The notes under the pieces were generated by a model. That model ran no database searches and was not told the DNA's origin. It saw only the letters and a program-made list of their open reading frames with translations. This document shows positions 52,266 through 60,658 of a DNA stretch of 64,000 bases, piece after piece. Within the stretch, counting starts at the first letter, position 1; the number at the start of each line of letters is the position of its first letter. Both the position numbers and the translations under genes were made by a program. Source of the DNA: Streptomyces parvus. GTDB lineage: Bacteria > Actinomycetota > Actinomycetes > Streptomycetales > Streptomycetaceae. The DNA lies in assembly GCF_032121415.1 (NCBI RefSeq), contig NZ_CP135079.1, forward strand, positions 1,550,001-1,614,000, read 5' to 3'.

Positions 52266-55200
52266 TCAGGCCTGCGCGGGCTCGGCCTCGCGGGCCTCCT
52301 CCGGCTTCGGCTGGTCCGGGGCGCCGGCCTTGGCCGCGCGCTTGGCGGCCTTCTTCTTGGCGCGGCGCTCCTTGCGCAGCTCGACCATCGCGTACAGCGT
52401 CGGCACGAGCAGCAGGGTCAGCAGCGTGGAGCTGATCAGACCGCCGATCACCACGACGCCCAGCGGCTGCGAGATGAAGCCGCCCTCGCCGGTGACGCCG
52501 AGCGCCATCGGGAGCAGGGCGAAGATGGTCGCGAGCGCCGTCATGATGATCGGGCGGAAGCGGTGGCGGCCGCCTTCGATGACCGCCTCCATGATCCCGA
52601 GACCCTGGGCCCGGTACTGGTTGATCAGGTCGATCAGCACGATCGCGTTGGTGACCACGATGCCGATGAGCATCAGCATGCCGATCATCGCGGGGACGCC
52701 CAGCGGTGTGCCCGTGATGAGCAGGAGGGCCAGCGCGCCGGTCGCCGCGAACGGCACGGAGACCAGCAGGATCAGCGGCTGGACGAGCGACCGGAACGTG
52801 GCCACCAGCAGCATGAAGACGATCGCGATGGCCGCCAGCATGGCGAGGCCGAGCTGCATGAACGCTTCGTTCTGGTCCTCGGTGACGCCGCCGATGGTGG
52901 CGGTGGCGCCTTCCGGCAGGTCCAGAGCGTCGATCTTCGTGGCGAGATCGGTGCTGACCGCGCCGGTGTTGTCGCCGACGGGCTTGGCGGTGACCGTCGC
53001 GGAGCGCTGTCCGTCGATCCGGGTCATCGAGACCGGGCCGGGGACGACCTTCACGTCGGCGATGTCGCCGAGCTTGACCGGGCCGAGCGGCAGGGCCTTC
53101 AGCTCGGCCACGGTGGCGGCGGGCTCGGCGGACCGGATGACGATGTCGCGCTCGGTGTCGTCGAGCGTCGCGGAGCCGGCGGGCGTACCGCGGACGGCTC
53201 CGGCGACGATTCCGCCGAGGGCGGCGGAGTCGAATCCGGCGGCGGCCGCCTTGTCGTTGGCGGTGACCGAGATGCGCGGGACGCTCTGCGCCAGGTCGCT
53301 CTGGACGTCGGTGACGTCCTTGATGGTGGCGACCTCGTCACGGACCGCCTCGGACGCCTTCTTCAGGATGTCGGCGTCGGCGGCCTTGACCACGACGCTC
53401 AGGTCCTGGGAGCCGAAGCCGTCGCCCGCGGCGATGGTGGTGTCGCCGATGCCGTCGAGCTTGCCGAGGGCCTCGTCGATGCGGTCCTGGGCGTCCTCGT
53501 AGTCCGCGGCGTCCTTCAGGGTGACCTGGTAGGAGGCCTGGTTGGAGCCGGTGCCGCCGCCGAAGGCGGCCATGAAGCCGGAGGAGCCGACGGTGACCTG
53601 GTAGTCCTTGACCCCCTTGTCCTCGGTCAGGACCTTCTCGACCTTGCGGGCGGCCTGGTCGGCGGCTTCCAGGCTGGTGCCGGGGGCGAGTTCCTGCTTG
53701 ACGGTCAGGACCTCCTGCTCGCCGGCGTCGAAGAAGTTCGTCTTCAGCAGCGGGACCATGCCGAAGGTGCCGAGGAGCACGGCGACGGCGATGACGAGGC
53801 TGGTGATCCGGCGGCGGGTCGCGAAGCGCAGGACCGGGACGTAGATCCGCTGGAGCCTGCTGGCCGCTTCCCTCTCCTCGGCCAGGCGCCGGGCCTCCGC
53901 GGCGTCCTCGGGGGTGCCCTTGGGTGCGCGGAGGAACCAGTACGACAGGACCGGCACCACGGTGAGCGAGACGACCAGGGAGGCCAGCAGCGCCGCGGTG
54001 ATGGTCAGCGAGAACGAGCCGAAGAGCTGGCCGACCATGCCGCCGACCAGGCCGATGGGCAGGAAGACCGCCACGGTCGTGAGGGTCGCGGAGGTGACCG
54101 CTCCGGCGACCTCCTTGACGGCGTTGACGATCGCCGCGTGGCGCTCCTCGCCGTAGCCGAGATGGCGCTTGATGTTCTCCAGGACCACGATCGAGTCGTC
54201 GACGACCCGGCCGATGGCGATGGTGAGCGCGCCGAGGGTGAGCATGTTGAGCGACAGGTCGCGGGTCCAGAGCACGATCAGCGCGAGGACGATCGAGAGC
54301 GGGATGGAGACCGCGGTGACCAGCGTCGAGCGGATCGAGGCGAGGAAGACCAGGATCACGATGACCGCGAAGACCAGGCCGAGCGCGCCCTCCGTGGTCA
54401 GACCCGAGATCGACTTCGAGACCGCGGGGCCCTGGTCGGAGACGACGGTCAGCTCGGCGCCGGCGCCGAGGTCCTTGCGCAGGTCGGGCAGCTTGTCCTC
54501 GACGGCGTCCGAGATGGCGACGGCGCTGCCGTCCTTGTCCATCGTCGCCATCACGGCGAGGCTCGGCTTGCCGTTGGTGCGGGTGATGGAGACCGCCGTG
54601 GACGGCTCCTGCCTCACCTCAGCCACGTCACCGAGGCGCACCGGCCCGGCCGGCTCGCCCGCGGCGCCCGCCGGGTCCTTGGCGACGACCTGGAGGTCCT
54701 CGATCTGCTTCAGGGAGGTGTAGGGGCCGCCGACCTGGATGGTGCGGCTCTTGCCGGACTCGGAGAAGGAACCGGCCGGCACGGTGGCGCCGCCCGACTG
54801 GAGGGCCTGGGCGAGCGTGCCCGCGTTCAGACCGGCCGCGGCGAGCTTCCTGTCGTCGGGGACGACGGAGACCTGGAGGTCCCGCACGCCGTCCACGGTG
54901 ACCTGGCCGACGCCGTCGATGTCCTGGAGGGCCGGGACGACCGTGCGGTCGAGCTGGTCGGCCAGCGTCTGCTGGTCCTTGTCGGAGGTGACGGCGAGGA
55001 CCACGGTCGGGATGTCGTCCGTGGAACCGGCGATGACCTGCGGGTCGACATCGGCGGGCAGCTGGGCGCGGGCCCGGTTCACCGCCTGCTGGATGTCCGC
55101 GACGAGTTGCTTGGTGCCCTCGTCGCCGAAGTCGAAGGTCGCCATGATGATGGCGTTGCCCTCGCTGGCGGTGGAGGTGATGGACTCGACGCCGTCGACG

Positions 55201-55421
55201 GCCTTGAGGGAGTTCTCCAGCGGCTCGACGACCTGCTTCTCGACCACATCGGGAGACGCACCCTGGTAGGGCGCCAGCACCGAGACCATCGGCAGTTCGA
55301 TGGTCGGCAGCAGCTGCTGCTTGAGCTGCGGGATCGCTATCGCGCCGAAGACCAGCGCGACGATCGAGATCAGCCCGATCAGGGCCCTTTGCGCGAGGCT
55401 GAATCTGGACAGCCAGGACAT
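52266..55421 (-). CDS. RND-superfamily transporter (HAE1/AcrB-like)
   Basis: A 1051-residue transporter with the two-fold RND repeat: helix 1 (ALIGLISIVALVFGAIAIP), a large extracytoplasmic loop, helices 2-6, a second helix 7 with its loop, and helices 8-12. The helix-4 relay acidic residues are visible in IAIGRVVDDSIVVLENIKRH, and IVVTNAIVLIDLINQY marks helix 10. It uses proton motive force, cargo unknown. The ATG at 55421 is preferred because the mature start MSWLSRFSLAQRAL aligns with the family. It lies 184 bp after a two-component system on the same strand; no membrane-fusion protein is adjacent. Confidence 0.92.
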   Translation of the reverse strand: MSWLSRFSLAQRALIGLISIVALVFGAIAIPQLKQQLLPTIELPMVSVLAPYQGASPDVVEKQVVEPLENSLKAVDGVESITSTASEGNAIIMATFDFGDEGTKQLVADIQQAVNRARAQLPADVDPQVIAGSTDDIPTVVLAVTSDKDQQTLADQLDRTVVPALQDIDGVGQVTVDGVRDLQVSVVPDDRKLAAAGLNAGTLAQALQSGGATVPAGSFSESGKSRTIQVGGPYTSLKQIEDLQVVAKDPAGAAGEPAGPVRLGDVAEVRQEPSTAVSITRTNGKPSLAVMATMDKDGSAVAISDAVEDKLPDLRKDLGAGAELTVVSDQGPAVSKSISGLTTEGALGLVFAVIVILVFLASIRSTLVTAVSIPLSIVLALIVLWTRDLSLNMLTLGALTIAIGRVVDDSIVVLENIKRHLGYGEERHAAIVNAVKEVAGAVTSATLTTVAVFLPIGLVGGMVGQLFGSFSLTITAALLASLVVSLTVVPVLSYWFLRAPKGTPEDAAEARRLAEEREAASRLQRIYVPVLRFATRRRITSLVIAVAVLLGTFGMVPLLKTNFFDAGEQEVLTVKQELAPGTSLEAADQAARKVEKVLTEDKGVKDYQVTVGSSGFMAAFGGGTGSNQASYQVTLKDAADYEDAQDRIDEALGKLDGIGDTTIAAGDGFGSQDLSVVVKAADADILKKASEAVRDEVATIKDVTDVQSDLAQSVPRISVTANDKAAAAGFDSAALGGIVAGAVRGTPAGSATLDDTERDIVIRSAEPAATVAELKALPLGPVKLGDIADVKVVPGPVSMTRIDGQRSATVTAKPVGDNTGAVSTDLATKIDALDLPEGATATIGGVTEDQNEAFMQLGLAMLAAIAIVFMLLVATFRSLVQPLILLVSVPFAATGALALLLITGTPLGVPAMIGMLMLIGIVVTNAIVLIDLINQYRAQGLGIMEAVIEGGRHRFRPIIMTALATIFALLPMALGVTGEGGFISQPLGVVVIGGLISSTLLTLLLVPTLYAMVELRKERRAKKKAAKRAAKAGAPDQPKPEEAREAEPAQA

Positions 55422-55605
55422 GGGTGGGTCTCTCTTCTGTGGCGTACGCGGCAGAGGGCGGGGAGGGGACACATCGGGGACCACCCCTCCAGCCCAGTCC
55501 TACGATCTCCGCTCCGCGCCGCCGAAACGTCGCCCGCCGGGCTGCTTTCTTATGCCGCGCATACCGCAGGTGGAGTACACAGCCGTACACCGTGCCGCCT
55601 CCGGT

Positions 55606-56334
55606 TCACTCCGCGCGGGGACGCACCAGGCCCGATTCGTAGGCGATGACCACCAATTGCGCCCGGTCCCGGGCGCCCAGTTTCGCCATCGCCCGGTTCA
55701 CATGGGTCTTGACGGTGAGCGGGCTGACCTCCAGCCGCTCGGCGATCCGGTCGTTGGGGTGGCCGCCCGCGACCTGCACCAGCACCTCGCGTTCGCGGCC
55801 GGTGAGCGCCGCCAGCCGCTCCGCGTACTCCGCGCTGTCCGGCCCCTCCTGCGCACTGCCGCCCTGGGCCAGGAACGTGGCGATGAGCCCCTTGGTCGCC
55901 GCCGGGGAGAGCAGCGCCTCGCCGGCCGCGGCGATCCGGATGGCGTTGAGGAGTTCGTCCGGCTCCGCGCCCTTGCCGAGGAAGCCGGAGGCCCCGGCGC
56001 GCAGCGACTGGACCACGTACTCGTCGACCTCGAAGGTGGTGAGCATGACCACCCGCACCGCGGACAGCTCAGGGTCGGCGCTGATCATGCGGGTGGCGGC
56101 GAGCCCGTCGGTGCCCGGCATCCGGATGTCCATGAGCACCACGTCGGCGCCCGTGGCGCGGGCCAGTTCGACGGCCTGGGACCCGTCGGCGGCCTCGCCG
56201 ACCACCTCCATGTCCGGCTCGGAGTCCACCAGCACCCGGAACGCGCTGCGCAGCAGCGCCTGGTCGTCGGCGAGCAGCACCCTGATCGGCGTTTCCCGCG
56301 CGTCGGGCGTGGTTGCCGGAATCGGCTGGGTCAT
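55606..56334 (-). CDS. NarL/LuxR-family response regulator
   Basis: A 242-residue regulator with receiver acidic pair D23-D24, phosphoacceptor D69 (VLMDIRMPG), conserved Lys in GFLGKGAEP, and a LuxR DNA-binding domain (LTGREREVLVQVAGGHPNDRIAERL, VSPLTVKTHVNRAMAKL). It overlaps the kinase gene by 4 bp (ATGA). With the RND gene directly downstream it is a candidate regulator of the pump. Confidence 0.92.
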   Translation of the reverse strand: MTQPIPATTPDARETPIRVLLADDQALLRSAFRVLVDSEPDMEVVGEAADGSQAVELARATGADVVLMDIRMPGTDGLAATRMISADPELSAVRVVMLTTFEVDEYVVQSLRAGASGFLGKGAEPDELLNAIRIAAAGEALLSPAATKGLIATFLAQGGSAQEGPDSAEYAERLAALTGREREVLVQVAGGHPNDRIAERLEVSPLTVKTHVNRAMAKLGARDRAQLVVIAYESGLVRPRAE

Positions 56335-57638
56335 CGGCGGAGCCCCGTCCCGCCCGCTGTGCCCGGCCGCTCCGGTTCACCCGTGCGGGCCTCGACCGGA
56401 AGGATCGCATGGACCCGGAACCCGCCGCCGTACCGAGGCCCAGCGGTGAGGGCCCCGCCGAGGGCGGTGACGCGTTCCCGCATGCCGATCAGGCCGTGGC
56501 CGCCGCCCTCGGCGGGCCCGTCGCCGTCACCTGGAACACCGCCGTCCGGTGCGGTCCCGGGGCGCCGGCAGGCGCTCCCCCGGCCGTTGTCGAGCACGGT
56601 GACCTCGGCGGTGGCGCCCACCCGTACGACGCTCACCTCGGCCCTGGCCCCGGCGCCCGCGTGCTTGCGGACGTTGGTCAGGGCCTCCTGGATGACCCGG
56701 TAGGCGGCGAGGTCGACGGCGGCGGGCAGCCGGTCGCGGTCGGCGCAGGCCACCTCGACGGGTAGCCCGGCGTTGCGGAAGGTGGCGACCAGTTCGCCGA
56801 GGACGGCGAGCCCGGGGGCCGGTTCGGTGGGCGCCTCGGGGTCGCCCTGCTGTCGCAGGAGGCCGACGGTGACCCGGAGTTCGTTGAGGGCGGAGCGGCT
56901 GGCGTCGCGGACGTGGGCGAGCGCCTCCTTGGCCTGGTCCGGGCGCTTGTCCATGACGTGGGCGGCGACCCCGGCCTGGACGTTGACCAGGGCGATGTGG
57001 TGGGCGACGACGTCGTGGAGGTCCCGGGCGATCCGCAGCCGCTCCTCGGCGACCCGGCGGCGGGCCTCCTCCTCCCTGGTGCGCTCGGCCCGCTCGGCCC
57101 GCTCCCGGATGGCATCGACGAACGCGCGCCTGCTGCGTACGGCGTCCCCGGCGGCGGAGGCGAGACCGGTCCAGGCGAAGACGCCGAAGTTCTCCTGGCT
57201 GTACCAGGGGGTCGAGCCGAAGACCATCGCGACGGCGGTGAGCCCTCCCATGGTCAGCAGCCCGACCCGCCAGGTGGTGGGGCGGTCGGTGCGCGAGGCT
57301 ACGGTGTAGAGGGCGATGACGGTGGACATGACCACCGGGGCCGGCGGGTCCATCAGGACGTACTCGACGGCCGCGAGCGCCGCGGTCACGGCGAGGACCT
57401 GCATCGGGCGGCGGCGGCGCAGGACGAGGGCCGCGGCGGTGAGGGTCATCAGGAGCACGCTGAACAGCTCGGGGGTACGGACCCCGAAGGCGGGCGGCCC
57501 GTGGCCGTCGCCCGGATCGGTGAACGAGCTGCAGATCATCGCGACGAGGGTGCAGAACGCCAGGGACGCGTCGAGAGCGAGCGGATGTTCCCGGAGCCAG
57601 CGGCGGGCGCGCGCGAAGCCGGACGAGAAGGTGGTCAC
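56331..57638 (-). CDS. membrane sensor histidine kinase (HisKA_3)
   Basis: A 435-residue kinase with about five hydrophobic segments in the first 165 residues, a charged coiled linker (RERAERAERTREEEARRR), the HisKA_3 phosphorylation site H208 in RIARDLHDVVAHHIAL, and an ATPase domain with EALTNVRKHA, VLDNGRGS and GLIGMRERV. GTG 57638 is preferred over TTG 57647 because a TACCGT -10 box ends 8 nt before the GTG and overlaps the TTG. The C-terminal 25 residues are a Gly/Pro/Arg-rich tail. Confidence 0.9.
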   Translation of the reverse strand: MTTFSSGFARARRWLREHPLALDASLAFCTLVAMICSSFTDPGDGHGPPAFGVRTPELFSVLLMTLTAAALVLRRRRPMQVLAVTAALAAVEYVLMDPPAPVVMSTVIALYTVASRTDRPTTWRVGLLTMGGLTAVAMVFGSTPWYSQENFGVFAWTGLASAAGDAVRSRRAFVDAIRERAERAERTREEEARRRVAEERLRIARDLHDVVAHHIALVNVQAGVAAHVMDKRPDQAKEALAHVRDASRSALNELRVTVGLLRQQGDPEAPTEPAPGLAVLGELVATFRNAGLPVEVACADRDRLPAAVDLAAYRVIQEALTNVRKHAGAGARAEVSVVRVGATAEVTVLDNGRGSACRRPGTAPDGGVPGDGDGPAEGGGHGLIGMRERVTALGGALTAGPRYGGGFRVHAILPVEARTGEPERPGTAGGTGLRR

Positions 57639-57646
57639 GTCCAGCA

Positions 57647-57652
57647 ACGGTA
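57647..57652 (-). promoter_or_regulatory. -10 box of a probable leaderless promoter for the histidine kinase
   Basis: TACCGT on the minus strand ends 8 nt before GTG 57638. Confidence 0.45.
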
Positions 57653-57813
57653 CGCGGCCGGTCCTCCGCGGCGTGGGCCTTCCCCGACAAGAGCCGGCCG
57701 GGACGGCGGGGAGACCGGCCGGGACCGGCCCGGCCCGGAAGCACCGCTGCCCCGCGGCCGGCGGACCGGACGCGGGGCAGGCGGTGCTGGGTGCTGGTGG
57801 GCGGGCCCGTGGA

Positions 57814-58092
57814 TCAGTTGGGGATGAGTCCGTCGTCGCTGAGCATGGCGCGGACCTCTTCGAGGGTGGCGTCGGGCGCCGGCAGGATCAGCTCGGACGG
57901 TTCCAGGGAGTCGTCCGGCAGCGGAGTGCCGAGCTCGCGCACCTTGTCCAGGAGCGCGTGGAGGGTGGTGCGAAAACCGGGGCCGTCGCCGCTCTCCATC
58001 TCCTTGAGCAGGACGTCGTCGAGTTCGTTCAGCTCGACGATGTGACTGTCGGCCAGCTTGACCTGGCCCTCCCCCATGATCCGTACGATCAT
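57814..58092 (-). CDS. pspAA: PspA-associated protein PspAA
   Basis: A 92-residue protein of the PspAA family: IVRIMGEGQVKLADSHIVELNELDDVLLKEME, then TTLHALLDKVRELGTPLPDDSLEPSELILPAPDATLEEVR. It occurs only next to pspA genes and probably modulates PspA. It starts 10 nt after the pspA stop, so both are one operon. About 160 bp separate it from the next gene. Confidence 0.9.
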   Translation of the reverse strand: MIVRIMGEGQVKLADSHIVELNELDDVLLKEMESGDGPGFRTTLHALLDKVRELGTPLPDDSLEPSELILPAPDATLEEVRAMLSDDGLIPN

Positions 58093-58102
58093 GACGCTGC
58101 CC

Positions 58103-58900
58103 TTACTGCTTGTCGAACTTGTGCGGGGACGACTGCTGCGACTGCTGGGAACCGTCCTGGGAGCCGCCCTCGATGGCCTGCTGCGAGGACGAGGGGCCGC
58201 CGGCCAGCTCGGCCTTCATGCGCTGCAGCTCCAGCTCCACGTCGCTGCCGCCGGAGATCCGGTCCAGCTCGGCGGCGATGTCGTCCTTCGCCGTGCCGGT
58301 CGGGTCGTCCAGGGCACCGGAGGCGAGCAGTTCGTCGATGGCGCCGGCCCGCGCCTGGAGCTGCTGCGTCTTGTCCTCGGCCCGCTGGATCGCGAGGCCG
58401 ACGTCGCCCATCTCCTCGGAGATGCCGGAGAAGGCCTCACCGATCCGGGTCTGGGCCTGGGCCGCCGTGTAGGTGGCCTTGATGGTCTCCTTCTTCGTGC
58501 GGAAGGCGTCGACCTTGGCCTGCAGGCGCTGCGCCGCGAGGGTGAGCTTCTCCTCCTCGCCCTGCAGCGTGGTGTGCTGCGTCTCCAGGTCGGTGACCTG
58601 CTGCTGGAGGGCGGCGCGCCGTGAGAGCGCCTCGCGCGCCAGGTCCTCGCGGCCCAGCGCCAGCGCCTTGCGGCCCTGGTCCTCCAGCTTGGACGACTGG
58701 CCCTGCAGCTGGTTCAGCTGCAGCTCCAGGCGCTTGCGGGACGTCGCCACGTCGGCGACGCCGCGACGCACCTTCTGAAGCAGCTCCAGCTGCTTCTGGT
58801 ACGAGTAGTCGAGGGTCTCGCGCGGATCCTCGGCCCGGTCAAGGGCCTTGTTTGCCTTCGCGCGGAAGATCATCCCCATACGCTTCATGACACCGCTCAT
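58103..58900 (-). CDS. pspA: phage shock protein A (PspA/IM30)
   Basis: A 265-residue, almost fully helical ESCRT-III-related protein that binds stressed membranes. The N-terminus MSGVMKRMGMIFRAKANKAL is an amphipathic helix. The canonical DPRETLDYSYQKQLELLQKVRRGVADVATSRKRLE block follows and the coiled coil runs to about 220. The tail is Ser/Gln-rich. The ATG at 58900 follows AAGGGGGCG. In Streptomyces it supports survival under envelope stress. It diverges from the DUF3043 gene. Confidence 0.95.
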   Translation of the reverse strand: MSGVMKRMGMIFRAKANKALDRAEDPRETLDYSYQKQLELLQKVRRGVADVATSRKRLELQLNQLQGQSSKLEDQGRKALALGREDLAREALSRRAALQQQVTDLETQHTTLQGEEEKLTLAAQRLQAKVDAFRTKKETIKATYTAAQAQTRIGEAFSGISEEMGDVGLAIQRAEDKTQQLQARAGAIDELLASGALDDPTGTAKDDIAAELDRISGGSDVELELQRMKAELAGGPSSSQQAIEGGSQDGSQQSQQSSPHKFDKQ

Positions 58901-59193
58901 GGGCTTCGCGCGCCCCCTTCTGACGGACTGAGCTCCAGCACTCCCGATAGAACCCACAGTACGGGCCCTGCCTCTATTACCGCACTGTTCGGGCACCGAT
59001 GTGCTCCTCCCCAAGGACGACTGCACCCGGCCCACGCTCCCGCCCAGGGTGTAGGTGAGGCCCCGGGACCGTCCCGTGACGGTCTGCGGAACAGCCGGTA
59101 AACGCCTGTATCGGCCGGTCGGGGCCCTTGTGGGCACCCCCTCCGTTGCCGGATCGTGCCCGCCCGGGTCGCCGGGCCCGCGCGGCGACCCCG
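58901..59193. other. divergent promoter region of pspA and the DUF3043 gene
   Basis: About 300 bp without a gene. Around 58955-58990 an AT-richer patch (CTCTATTACCGCACTGTT on the plus strand) may hold the pspA promoter on the minus strand (TAATAG or TACTGT as -10). A TACCCT for the rightward gene lies at 59194. I see no clear operator. Confidence 0.5.
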
Positions 59194-59199
59194 TACCCT
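59194..59199 (+). promoter_or_regulatory. -10 box of a probable leaderless promoter for the DUF3043 gene
   Basis: TACCCT ends 8 nt before GTG 59208; no Shine-Dalgarno is present. Confidence 0.5.
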
Positions 59200-59207
59200 T
59201 GGGTTTT

Positions 59208-59807
59208 GTGTTCCGTAGCCGTGCCAAGACAGAGAAGGCCCCCACCGACAAGGTGACGGCGGACCTCTCCCAGCAGCCCCGCGACCCGCAGGCTCCCAAG
59301 GGTCGCCCCACCCCCAAGCGCAGCGAGGCCCAGACGCAGCGGCGTCGTGCCGCGTCCGCGGCGCCCGCCGACCGCAAGGCGGCCATGAAGCGCCAGCGCG
59401 AAGCGCGCCGCGCCGACCTGGCCCGGCAGCGTGAGGCGCTCGCGTCGGGCGACGAGCGGTATCTCCCGGTCCGCGACAAGGGCCCGGTCCGCCGCTTCGT
59501 CCGTGACTACGTGGACTCGCGCTTCTGCATCGCCGAGTGGTTCCTGCCGCTCGCCGTGATCATCCTGGTCCTCAGCGTGATCCAGGTGCAGAACATCCAG
59601 AGCATCTCGCTGCTGCTGTGGCTCGGTGTGATCATCCTGATCGTGATCGACTCGATCGGTCTGTCGATCCGCCTGAAGAAGCAGCTCCGTGAGCGCTTCC
59701 CGGACACCCCGAAGCGCGGAGCCGTGGCGTACGGCCTGATGCGCACGCTCCAGATGCGCCGACTGCGGTTGCCGAAGCCGCAGGTCAAGCGCGGAGAGCG
59801 GCCCTGA
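59208..59807 (+). CDS. DUF3043 membrane protein
   Basis: A 199-residue protein with a very basic N-terminal half (Lys/Arg-rich, to about residue 85), the conserved block RRFVRDYVDSRFCIAEWFLPLAV, and two membrane helices (about 105-125 and 130-150) followed by a basic C-terminus. The family is actinobacterial and its function is unknown. The GTG at 59208 has a TACCCT box 8 nt upstream. Its TGA overlaps the probable CTG start of the methyltransferase. Confidence 0.85.
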   Translation: MFRSRAKTEKAPTDKVTADLSQQPRDPQAPKGRPTPKRSEAQTQRRRAASAAPADRKAAMKRQREARRADLARQREALASGDERYLPVRDKGPVRRFVRDYVDSRFCIAEWFLPLAVIILVLSVIQVQNIQSISLLLWLGVIILIVIDSIGLSIRLKKQLRERFPDTPKRGAVAYGLMRTLQMRRLRLPKPQVKRGERP

Positions 59808-60598
59808 GCACGGAGGCCTCCGGCTTCACCGCGGTCTCCTCGGCGTGGCTGGCGGGTCTCGGCGGCGTACGCAACACGGTCCGCCAGGAACTGGTCGCCC
59901 GGCAGCTGGACGAACAGATAGCCGGACGGTTCCCGGTGGGCCGTCGGCTGCGTGTCCTGGACGTCGGCATGGGCCAGGGCACCCAGGCGCTGCGCCTCGC
60001 GCGGGCCGGTCATTCGGTGACCGGTCTGGAGTCGGACGCGGAGATGCTGGCCTCGGCCCGGGCGGCCCTGGCGGGCGAGCCCGAGGGCATCCGGGAGCGG
60101 GTCCGGCTCATCGAGGGCGACGGCCGGGACACCGGCGTGCACTTCCTGCCGGGCAGCTTCGACGTGGTGCTGTGCCACGGCGTCCTGATGTACGTCGAGG
60201 AGCCGGACCCGATGCTGGCCGGGCTCGCCCGGATGCTGGCGCCCGGCGGTCTGCTCTCCCTGCTCGTGCGGAACGCGGACGCGCTCGCGATGCGCCCGGG
60301 GCTCGCCGGTGACTTCGGTGCGGCCCTGGCCGCCTTCGACACCGCGGCGTACACCAACCGCCTCGGCCTCAGCGTGCGGGCCGACCGGCTCGACGCCCTG
60401 CGGGCCACGCTCGCCGGAATCGCCGCGCCGCTGCACGCCTGGTACGGGGTGCGGGTCTTCACGGACAACGTCGGCAACGACGTGGAGCTGCCGGCCGAGG
60501 AGCTGGAGCGGGTCCTGACCCTGGAGGACCGGGCCGGGCGGACCGACCCGTACCGGGGTGTGGCGGCGCTGCTGCATCTGTGCGGGGTGCGCGGGTAG
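59804..60598 (+). CDS. SAM-dependent methyltransferase with probable CTG start
   Basis: A 264-residue class I methyltransferase: RLRVLDVGMGQGTQALRLA is motif I, GLESDAEMLASARAAL motif II, and FDVVLCHGVLMYVEEPD motif IV. The first normal start codon (GTG 59936) would come only 4 residues before motif I, whereas 44 codons of well-formed coding sequence (STEASGFTAVSSAWLAGLGG and on) precede it without ATG, GTG or TTG. CTG 59804 has GGAGAG 6 nt upstream and overlaps the DUF3043 stop as CTGA, so I favour it. The target of methylation is unknown; the fold resembles CmoM/UbiG-like enzymes. Confidence 0.78.
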   Translation: MSTEASGFTAVSSAWLAGLGGVRNTVRQELVARQLDEQIAGRFPVGRRLRVLDVGMGQGTQALRLARAGHSVTGLESDAEMLASARAALAGEPEGIRERVRLIEGDGRDTGVHFLPGSFDVVLCHGVLMYVEEPDPMLAGLARMLAPGGLLSLLVRNADALAMRPGLAGDFGAALAAFDTAAYTNRLGLSVRADRLDALRATLAGIAAPLHAWYGVRVFTDNVGNDVELPAEELERVLTLEDRAGRTDPYRGVAALLHLCGVRG

Positions 60599-60658
60599 GC
60601 CTCTCGTTCGGCCCATCAGCACGGGCACCCGAACGGGTCCGGCACGAGACTTTCGGAC

